DNA of 64,000 bases, from contig CAWBYY010000001.1 of NCBI GenBank assembly GCA_963793095.1, forward strand, positions 310,001-374,000. The letters run 5' to 3'. Both the position numbers and the translations under genes were made by a program. Below are positions 58,501 through 64,000 of this stretch, piece by piece. Each line of letters begins with the position of its first letter. The stretch's first letter is position 1. The DNA is from CAVWDI01 sp963793095. GTDB taxonomy: Bacteria > Chloroflexota > Anaerolineae > Anaerolineales > UBA4823. The notes under the pieces were generated by a model. The model did not search any database, was not told the origin of the DNA, and was given only the letters and a program-made list of their open reading frames with translations.

Positions 58501-59850
58501 ATGGATTACGAAATTAACTGGGAAAAAGAAACCGCAGAGACAATCCAGAATCTGGGGGCATTGATCCGCCTGGATACCACAAATCCTCCCGGGAATGAAC
58601 TGCCGGCAATCCTGCTGATTAAGGACATTTTCGAAAGAAACGGGTTCCCTGAAGAGAGCATTAAATTGCTGGAAGTCGGGCAGAACAGGGGAAATATTGT
58701 CGTAAGGCTGAAGGGAGATGGGACAGAACGGCCGCTGCTGTTAACCGGTCACGTTGACGTTGTTCCCGTCGAGCGCGAATACTGGAGCCGTGACCCGTTT
58801 GGAGGTGAAGAGGGTGATGGGTGTGTATGGGGGAGAGGCGCGCTCGACATGAAAGGCATTGTCGTTATGTATCTGCAGATGATGTTGTTGGCTAAGCGAA
58901 AAGATCTGAAACTGAAGCGCGATTTGATCTTTGCCGCCATCTCTGATGAGGAAACAACTTTTGAGTATGGATCGCGTTACCTTGTCGAGAACCACCGCGA
59001 TTTGATCGATGCCGAGTATGGATTATGCGAAGAAGGCGGGAAGACAATTTACCAATTCGGGTTGCGGGTTTACCATATAAAAGTAGCCGAAAAAGGTGTT
59101 TGCTGGCTGCGTGCATCTGTTGAAGGCGATCCTGGCCATGGTTCAAGACCCCATGAAAATAATTCAGTGTATCTCCTTGCAAAGAATTTAGAGAAATTAC
59201 GGGTGAAAAAGTATTTGCCTTTCCATATTTCTGCAAACGCCCGAAAATCCCTGCGAACCCTGGCTAAACACACTTCTTTCCCAATGAATTTGCAGTTATA
59301 TTTGCTGCAATACCCGCTTTTTACCCGGTTGATTCTGGAAAGATTGCCACTGGATGAGAAGGTAGAAATTCTGGCAATGATCAGCAACACAATCAGCCCG
59401 ACAGTCCTGAGAGCGGGTTCGAAAACGAATGTAATTCCTTCAAAATCTGAAGCGCATATTGACTGCAGGATGCTGCCCGGTTTTAAACCGGAAGATGCAA
59501 TGCGCGAAATCCAGCGAATTACCGGTCCGGATTTTAAGCTGGAAACCATTGATACATCCATTGGACCTCAGGTCCCGGCAGACACACGATTATATAAGTT
59601 GATGGAAGAATCGATCTTAAGAATGGACCCAGAAGGAGTGGTTATCCCGTATTTGACGCCCGGGGCATCTGATGCAGTGGAATACGCCAGAGCAGGCATT
59701 AAAGTCTACGGATTTGCCCCCGGGATCATACCGGAGGGTTTTCCATATCCGGAATTAGTCCACAGCCATGACGAACGTATTCCAGTCAGATCAATACTTA
59801 CAGGTTTACCGGCGCTGTGGCATGTTGTGAGCGAGTTTTGCTGCGCCTGA
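58501..59850 (+). CDS. M20-family metallopeptidase (ArgE/DapE/CPG2-like)
   Basis: Zinc-dependent peptidase or deacylase. The 449-residue protein has the metal-binding LLTGHVDVVPVEREYWSRDPFGG, VWGRGALDMKGIVVMYLQ with the bridging Asp, ISDEETTFEYGSRYLVEN with the Glu-Glu pair, a lid domain (about 190-340) and the C-terminal LTPGASDAVEYARAGIKVYGFAP and VHSHDERIPVRSI with the final His ligand. Length and order fit M20 carboxypeptidases; the substrate is not shown. GAGAGGAAC precedes the ATG and it follows the sugar-binding gene by 14 bases. Confidence 0.93.
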   Translation: MDYEINWEKETAETIQNLGALIRLDTTNPPGNELPAILLIKDIFERNGFPEESIKLLEVGQNRGNIVVRLKGDGTERPLLLTGHVDVVPVEREYWSRDPFGGEEGDGCVWGRGALDMKGIVVMYLQMMLLAKRKDLKLKRDLIFAAISDEETTFEYGSRYLVENHRDLIDAEYGLCEEGGKTIYQFGLRVYHIKVAEKGVCWLRASVEGDPGHGSRPHENNSVYLLAKNLEKLRVKKYLPFHISANARKSLRTLAKHTSFPMNLQLYLLQYPLFTRLILERLPLDEKVEILAMISNTISPTVLRAGSKTNVIPSKSEAHIDCRMLPGFKPEDAMREIQRITGPDFKLETIDTSIGPQVPADTRLYKLMEESILRMDPEGVVIPYLTPGASDAVEYARAGIKVYGFAPGIIPEGFPYPELVHSHDERIPVRSILTGLPALWHVVSEFCCA

Positions 59851-59888
59851 TTGAATTGATAAGTTCGTAACTATCCGGAAAACCTGGA

Positions 59889-60512
59889 TCAGCCGGCTGA
59901 GATGAGCTGGTTAAATTTCTCCCGTGATTCTGCTTCAATTTCCACATGCAGGCTGTTCCCATGGGCATCCATGGTTACAACTACCGGGAAGTCCTTTACT
60001 TCAATCACCCACATCGCTTCTGGAACACCAAAATCAAGTTTATAAACATCCAGGACTTTTACAACAGAGCGGGCAATTAAGGATGCCGCTCCACCGATTG
60101 CATGCAGGTAGACACCAGGGACATCATGGCAGGCCTGGAGAGTTTTCGGACCCATGCCGCCTTTACCGATTACACCTTTGATATTGAAATGGTGCATTAC
60201 ATCCGATTCGTAAGGTTCCTCTCTGGTGCTGGTGGTTGGGCCTGCTGCCACAAACCGGTAATCTCCGTTGTCTAATCCGGAAACTACCGGACCGCAGTGG
60301 TAAATAATCCCACCATCCAGAAGCGGTTTAATTTTTTCATATACCTGCTGGTCGTCGCCTTCAGGTTGGCGGGCACCTTTCACAAAGGTCTCCACCATCC
60401 ATTTGTGAACTGTGTCCCGCCCGGTTATCATTATCCCGTTCAGAGAGACGGGATCGCCGACCTTCAAGCTGAATACAACTTCGTCCGGTATCGGTATCGA
60501 AATTTCTTTCAT
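59889..60512 (-). CDS. Fumarate hydratase class I, beta subunit
   Basis: Adds water to fumarate to give malate, or dehydrates tartrate in related enzymes. The 207-residue protein covers the C-terminal half of class I fumarases: VGDPVSLNGIMITGRDTVHKWM, GGIIYHCGPVV, AAGPTTSTREEPYESDVMHHFNIKGVIGKGGMGPKT and the EAMWVIEVKDFPVVVTMDAHGN tail. No Cys ligands, as usual for this subunit. It starts 30 bases after the alpha subunit on the minus strand. Fumarase and L-tartrate dehydratase beta subunits are hard to tell apart. Confidence 0.93.
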   Translation of the reverse strand: MKEISIPIPDEVVFSLKVGDPVSLNGIMITGRDTVHKWMVETFVKGARQPEGDDQQVYEKIKPLLDGGIIYHCGPVVSGLDNGDYRFVAAGPTTSTREEPYESDVMHHFNIKGVIGKGGMGPKTLQACHDVPGVYLHAIGGAASLIARSVVKVLDVYKLDFGVPEAMWVIEVKDFPVVVTMDAHGNSLHVEIEAESREKFNQLISAG

Positions 60513-60542
60513 ATTTAATCTCCAGGTATCCCGTTAATATTC

Positions 60543-61415
60543 CTATTTGTAAGAAATATTTCCATTTTCTACGATCATGCTTCGCCGCCGGTATGCCCAG
60601 CACATGTAGGAAACAGTAACAAAATAGCTTGCTGGAAGGCGGTGCAGGCTGGTTATTTTGGTATCCAGCACTGTAGTCCTGCCGCCGAAACCCATCGGTC
60701 CAATCCCGAGCAGGTTCGACTCTTCGGTTATACGATCCTCCAGTTCAGCCAATCGGTCATCTGGATTTCGCAGGCCAAGACTACCGAGCAGGACTTCCTT
60801 AGATGCCAGATAAGAAGAGCCGCGATCACCGCCCACCGCGATTCCGAGAATGCCGGGAGCGCATCCCTTTCCCTGCGCATTTTGGACTGCATCCAAGGCG
60901 ACTTTTCGAACCCCTTCCAGATCCCGACCTGCGGATAACTTTACGTTTGGCAGAGAGTACTGCGCTCCAACATTTTCGCAACCCCCGCCTTTTAACATCA
61001 GGTGAATGGTTAAAGTCTGCCCCTCAACTTCATTAAAATGGATCGACGGGAAATGGTGGTCTCCCAGGTTATTGCCGCTGTTTTTTCCGGATATTGAATG
61101 AACAGAGTTTGGGCGCAGGTAGGATCTTTCTGTTGCCGCGGCGACCGCTGATTCAATTTGTTTTCTTAGAACCCTTGTGCTCCAGCCTGCCGGGTAATCA
61201 ACATAAAAAATTGGGGTGCCAGTATCCTGGCAGATTGGGGTTGAATTCTCACGGGCCAGCTGGATATTCTTTAAAACCGCCTCCAACGCGCCGCGCCCGG
61301 CTGAGCCAGTTTGCTCATTTTCAAGGGCACTTTGTAGAGATTCTTCCACATCAGCAGGCAGGTCAGTCGCGGTAAGCCTGACAAGTTCGATTAAAGCATC
61401 AGTTAAATCCAGCAT
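60543..61415 (-). CDS. Fumarate hydratase class I, alpha subunit
   Basis: Oxygen-sensitive [4Fe-4S] subunit of two-part fumarase. The 290-residue protein has three Cys contexts that supply cluster ligands: STPICQDTGTPIFYV (about residue 60), LKGGGCENVGAQYSLPN (about 150), and GKGCAPGILGIAVGGDRGSSYL (about 195). The rest of the family text is intact, including LNLIGIGPMGFGGRTTVLDTKI-type sequence near the end. It is first in a two-gene operon with the beta subunit and is divergent from the bactofilin-like gene. Tartrate dehydratase alpha is the alternative. Confidence 0.94.
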   Translation of the reverse strand: MLDLTDALIELVRLTATDLPADVEESLQSALENEQTGSAGRGALEAVLKNIQLARENSTPICQDTGTPIFYVDYPAGWSTRVLRKQIESAVAAATERSYLRPNSVHSISGKNSGNNLGDHHFPSIHFNEVEGQTLTIHLMLKGGGCENVGAQYSLPNVKLSAGRDLEGVRKVALDAVQNAQGKGCAPGILGIAVGGDRGSSYLASKEVLLGSLGLRNPDDRLAELEDRITEESNLLGIGPMGFGGRTTVLDTKITSLHRLPASYFVTVSYMCWAYRRRSMIVENGNISYK

Positions 61416-61636
61416 TGATATTCTCCCATTCGATTTGGTTGTGAAGTGAGAGATTTATTTTAATCCATCCATTTGATAATAACCAGTGAATTAAAATAAT
61501 ATCTAACCACAATACAGGATTTTAATCTTAGTGGGCAGCGGTGTGGTATATTATTTTAAAGCGGGATAATTTATATTCCTTACCAATAAAGAGTGAAAAT
61601 TTTGGAAATTATGGGAATATAGAAAGGGAGTAATTA

Positions 61637-63001
61637 ATGATCAACAGAAGCAGAATAAAGCTAATCCTACTCAGCACCGTTACGCTCAGTATGTTTGCCT
61701 TAAGCATAGCCCTACCTGTAAAGGCATTTGAATTTAAAAGCGGCGACATTGTCGTTATTGAAAGCGGTGAGGTGGTTGAAGATGATCTTTACGTTGGCGC
61801 TGCAACCATTGAGGTCAATGGTACGATAAAAGGCGACCTGGTCGCTTTTGGCAGCAATATCATCCTGGGACCCGATGGCGTTATAGAAGAGGACTTAATT
61901 GCTGCCGGGCAGTCTGTGGTTATCAATGGTGAAGTAGGGGATGACGCCCGCCTGGCAGGCGCAATCCTCAACCTGGGAGAAAACGCCGGGGTTGGTGACG
62001 ACCTGGTCGGATTCGGGTACAGTCTGGAGACCGAATCTTCGAGCGTGGTTGGCGGCGACCTGCTATTTATGGGCGCCCAATCTCTGCTGGCAGGCGATGT
62101 GGCGGGGAATGTTAAGATTGGCGTTGGAGGGGTTGAGCTGAACGGGGAAATTGCAGGAGATGTGGAGTTAGAATTCGGAGCGCCAGGTGATACAAGCCCA
62201 TTCTCCCCTTTCCAGTTTATCCCAAATATGCCTGCTGTGCCTGTCGTAGCAGGCGGATTGACAATTGGACCGGACACACTCATTGGTGGCGATTTAATTT
62301 ATAAAGCGCCCGAAGAAAGTGATGTGCCTTCCTGGGCGGTGGGAGGAGAGGTTGAATTTGAAGAGGTGGCCCCGGTTGATGCCAGCGTTGAAATCGAACA
62401 GGAGCCGACAACCGGTGAAAAAGTATGGAACTGGTTTCTGGTGAACCTCAGGCGATTGATCAGTTTCTTGTTAATCGGATTAATTCTTATCTGGCTTTTG
62501 CCGAATTTTGTTGAACAGGTAAGCGCAAATTTGAACGCCAAACCCTGGCACAGCCTTGGGTGGGGAGTTCTGCTTTATTTTGGTTTCTTCTTCCTGGTAT
62601 TTGTGATCTTAATGCTTACCATAGTACTGGTGATTGTTTTCTTACTCATCACCCTTGCTGCGATTGCCTGGCTGATATTTGGGCTCGGTTTTGTAACTAT
62701 CATTAATCTGATGCTGGCTTTTTACATTTCAACTGCATTTCTGTCTAAGATTTTTGTCAGCTATCTGGCTGGTCGGTTAATACTGGAACGGTTAAAACCG
62801 GACTGGGCCTTGAGCATCTACTGGTCTTTTATCACCGGTTTAATCGTTTTCATCATTCTGACATCGATACCCTACCTGGGATGGATTATCAATCTGGGAG
62901 TAATATTCTTCGGATTAGGAGCGATCATTCTTTGGATAAAAGATCGATTATTCCCACCTGAAACAGCACCGGCGGCGAAACCAGCAAAATCGCAGGCGTA
63001 G
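61637..63001 (+). CDS. Bactofilin-like beta-repeat protein with C-terminal membrane domain
   Basis: A 454-residue protein with an N-terminal signal (residues about 8-30; LILLSTVTLSMFALSIALP). Residues about 35-235 form repeats of the type VNGTIKGDLVAFGSNI and INGEVGDDARLAGAIL, the solenoid pattern of polymer-forming bactofilins, here facing outside the membrane. A linker with acidic patches follows, then four or five membrane helices (about 278-430). The solenoid probably polymerises or binds surface partners; the exported layout with a membrane tail is unlike cytoskeletal bactofilins. GGGAG precedes the ATG. It is the last plus-strand gene of the window. Confidence 0.85.
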   Translation: MINRSRIKLILLSTVTLSMFALSIALPVKAFEFKSGDIVVIESGEVVEDDLYVGAATIEVNGTIKGDLVAFGSNIILGPDGVIEEDLIAAGQSVVINGEVGDDARLAGAILNLGENAGVGDDLVGFGYSLETESSSVVGGDLLFMGAQSLLAGDVAGNVKIGVGGVELNGEIAGDVELEFGAPGDTSPFSPFQFIPNMPAVPVVAGGLTIGPDTLIGGDLIYKAPEESDVPSWAVGGEVEFEEVAPVDASVEIEQEPTTGEKVWNWFLVNLRRLISFLLIGLILIWLLPNFVEQVSANLNAKPWHSLGWGVLLYFGFFFLVFVILMLTIVLVIVFLLITLAAIAWLIFGLGFVTIINLMLAFYISTAFLSKIFVSYLAGRLILERLKPDWALSIYWSFITGLIVFIILTSIPYLGWIINLGVIFFGLGAIILWIKDRLFPPETAPAAKPAKSQA

Positions 63002-63011
63002 GCAGCTTAAC

Positions 63012-63039
63012 TTGCGTTAAAACTTAGATGTAGTATAAT
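63012..63039 (+). promoter_or_regulatory. Promoter-like TTGCGT-N16-TATAAT (first copy)
   Basis: TTGCGT (63012-63017), a 16-base spacer and TATAAT (63034-63039). The predicted start near 63046 coincides with the first base of the 37-base hairpin. It lies in a convergent gap where no downstream plus-strand gene exists, so its product may be a non-coding RNA. A second copy with the same -35 context TTGCGTTAA, spacing and -10 lies 101 bases on. Confidence 0.6.
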
Positions 63040-63045
63040 CACAAT

Positions 63046-63082
63046 GGCGTCTCGGGCCTGCCCCCCTCAGGTCCGGGGCGTC
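63046..63082 (+). ncRNA. GC-rich stem-loop, candidate small RNA or processing site
   Basis: GGCGTCTCGGGCCTG (63046-63060) and CAGGTCCGGGGCGTC (63068-63082) pair over 15 bases as RNA with four G-U pairs and a seven-base loop (CCCCCCT). It begins at the expected start of the first promoter. It is followed by AT-rich sequence but not a clean T run, so it is a weak terminator. No known RNA family was recognised. Confidence 0.4.
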
Positions 63083-63112
63083 ATTCATTTAAAATTTTAA
63101 GATTATAAAATA

Positions 63113-63140
63113 TTGCGTTAATTGAAATTTAATGTATAAT
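63113..63140 (+). promoter_or_regulatory. Promoter-like TTGCGT-N16-TATAAT (second copy)
   Basis: TTGCGT (63113-63118), a 16-base spacer and TATAAT (63135-63140), start near 63147. Downstream a GGGAGGAG site at 63197-63204 is followed by ATG and a five-codon frame ending in TGA at 63221-63223, then a hairpin. The -35 region context TTGCGTTAA is the same as in the first copy. Confidence 0.55.
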
Positions 63141-63215
63141 ACGCTACGCTTTTAACAATGCGGGAATAAATATTTGCGATCTGCTCTTTCTCTCGTGGGA
63201 GGAGAAATGATTTTG

Positions 63216-63247
63216 AACGGGTGACTGTCAATCAGACGGCACCCGTT
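63216..63247. terminator. Hairpin overlapping the korC 3' end
   Basis: AACGGGTG (63216-63223) pairs with CACCCGTT (63240-63247) around a 16-base loop. The right arm lies inside the last korC codons. On the minus strand it is followed by CAAAATCATTT, on the plus strand by CCGATTC, so it is a moderate terminator for korC or for an RNA from the 63113 promoter. Confidence 0.5.
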
Positions 63248-63785
63248 CCGATTCAATGAATAAATAACCCTCACGCAAAGCGTGGCAGTTCAATTCAATC
63301 AGATTTCGATGTCTCTCAGGGATGTGGTCATCAAGACCCTGCGCTAACTGTTCAATTGTCAGAATTGGGAGCTTTTTTACCAGAGCGCCAAGCATGATCA
63401 TATTCGCCAGGCGCTGGTTTCCGATGGATGCGGCTAAATCATTTGCAGGAATAAATACTTCCTCAATATCATTTCTCTCTGAAGTACGGTCAATCAGTGA
63501 TGAATTAGCGACAAATACCCCGCCCGGAGAAACCAGGTCCACATACTTATCATAAGAGGGCAGATTAAATACCAGAGCCGCTTTTGGGTTGCGGACATTC
63601 GGTGACCCAATCTGTTCGTCCGAGATGATGACGGTGCAGTTGGCAGTGCCGCCTCGCATCTCTGGACCGTACGACGGGATCCATGTAACTTCTACGCCTG
63701 CATCCATTGCAGTATATGCAAGCAACTGGCCGGCAAACATAATTCCCTGTCCGCCGAAACCAGAAAGGATAATTTCAGTTTGCAT
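63228..63785 (-). CDS. 2-oxoacid:ferredoxin oxidoreductase, gamma subunit
   Basis: Part of the ferredoxin-dependent enzyme that interconverts 2-oxoacids (2-oxoglutarate or pyruvate type) and acyl-CoA plus CO2. The 185-residue gamma subunit has the start IILSGFGGQGIMFAGQLLAYTAMDAG, IPSYGPEMRGGTANCTVIISDE and the ALVFNLPSYDKYVDLV and NMIMLGALVK segments. It follows the beta subunit (63814-64000) by 28 bases on the minus strand. The reductant would be a ferredoxin such as the 6189 gene product. Subtype (KorC versus PorC/VorC) is not shown by this subunit alone. Confidence 0.92.
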   Translation of the reverse strand: MQTEIILSGFGGQGIMFAGQLLAYTAMDAGVEVTWIPSYGPEMRGGTANCTVIISDEQIGSPNVRNPKAALVFNLPSYDKYVDLVSPGGVFVANSSLIDRTSERNDIEEVFIPANDLAASIGNQRLANMIMLGALVKKLPILTIEQLAQGLDDHIPERHRNLIELNCHALREGYLFIESERVPSD

Positions 63786-63813
63786 AGTTTTGGCTATCCC
63801 TGTTAATTTCTTG

Positions 63814-64000
63814 TTAATATTTTATATTTTTAACTGGCTCAATATTCTTATAATCGCCGATGGGGAAGACCGGCAGCATATTATGTTCGATCCACTCCAG
63901 CGACTCGCTGGCTGAGAAACCCCAATTGGTTGGGCAGGAAGAAAGCAGTTCAACCATTGCAAACCCCAGTTCGCGTTTCTGAACTTCGAAGGCCATCCGG
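63814..64000 (-). CDS. 2-oxoacid:ferredoxin oxidoreductase, beta subunit, C-terminal part (cut by window edge)
   Basis: The last about 61 residues of the TPP-binding beta subunit: RMAFEVQKRELGFAMVELLSSCP then TNWGFSASESLEWIEHNMLPVF and a C-terminal PIGDYKN stretch. The CPTNWG motif is typical of 2-oxoglutarate or 2-oxoacid ferredoxin oxidoreductase beta subunits, with the WIEHNM tail. It runs off the right edge of the window, so the TPP motif is not visible. It is read with the gamma subunit as one operon; the alpha subunit is presumably beyond the edge. Confidence 0.85.
   Translation of the reverse strand, partial: RMAFEVQKRELGFAMVELLSSCPTNWGFSASESLEWIEHNMLPVFPIGDYKNIEPVKNIKY

Overview
The window is about 64 kb of a bacterial chromosome with moderate GC. 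Gene content and architecture fit a Chloroflexota (Anaerolineae-like) genome: Ni-type superoxide dismutase with its maturation protease, an aap amino-acid ABC operon, RtcB plus archease, a GerW/YtfJ-like protein, FHA proteins next to a RodA/PbpA unit, short-type adenosylhomocysteinase with MtnA, and two-subunit fumarase. The lineage is inferred from this content only; no rRNA or tRNA gene was recognised.

Region by region: 1-2,900 is an accessory patch. It holds a dead integron integrase (frameshift, in-frame stop, catalytic Arg changed to His), a divergently oriented GNAT acetyltransferase that looks like a gene cassette bounded by an attI-like core site and an attC-like fold, and a decayed IS630-type transposase. 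2,970-6,600 has a large membrane protein, a three-gene GerW-like operon and a ferredoxin. 6,880-15,090 carries sodN-sodX, an EamA permease, ftsK, a CDP-alcohol phosphatidyltransferase, lgt, an HNH nuclease, a PH-like membrane protein and tyrS. 15,080-19,970 (minus strand) is a cell-wall block: FhaA-like, FhaB-like, MTA phosphorylase, then a fused RodA-type glycosyltransferase plus class B PBP whose transpeptidase has lost its active site. 20,100-23,060 holds archease, rtcB, a lipoprotein and ridA. 23,240-27,770 is the aapJQMP operon. 27,940-36,360 has a YbaK-type deacylase, uvrB, a PHP protein, secG, a peptide-binding lipoprotein and an Slt-type lytic transglycosylase. 36,570-39,920 is mtnA-pfkB-ahcY, which together with mtnP recycles SAM by-products. 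40,000-50,300 is mostly information processing: recA, DegV, ffh, rpsP, khpA, rimM, dprA, a mannose-1-phosphate guanylyltransferase and topA. 50,470-64,000 has greA, a degenerate dGTPase-like HD protein, a sugar nucleotidyltransferase, a LysM protein, a lipid acyltransferase plus CDP-alcohol phosphotransferase pair, a sugar-binding lipoprotein, an M20 peptidase, fumarase, a bactofilin-like membrane protein and the end of a 2-oxoacid:ferredoxin oxidoreductase operon.

Five otherwise conserved genes (sodX, the RodA-PBP fusion, rpsP, khpA, the second CDP-alcohol phosphotransferase) are each broken by a one-base indel. Breaking rpsP should be lethal, so these look mostly like assembly errors. The integrase and IS630 lesions include substitutions or many stops and look like real decay. 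The most interesting points are the RodA-pseudo-PBP fusion inside an actinobacterial-style Fha operon, the degenerate integron, the HD-less dGTPase homologue, and a convergent intergenic region (63,002-63,247) with two near-identical promoters and strong hairpins.
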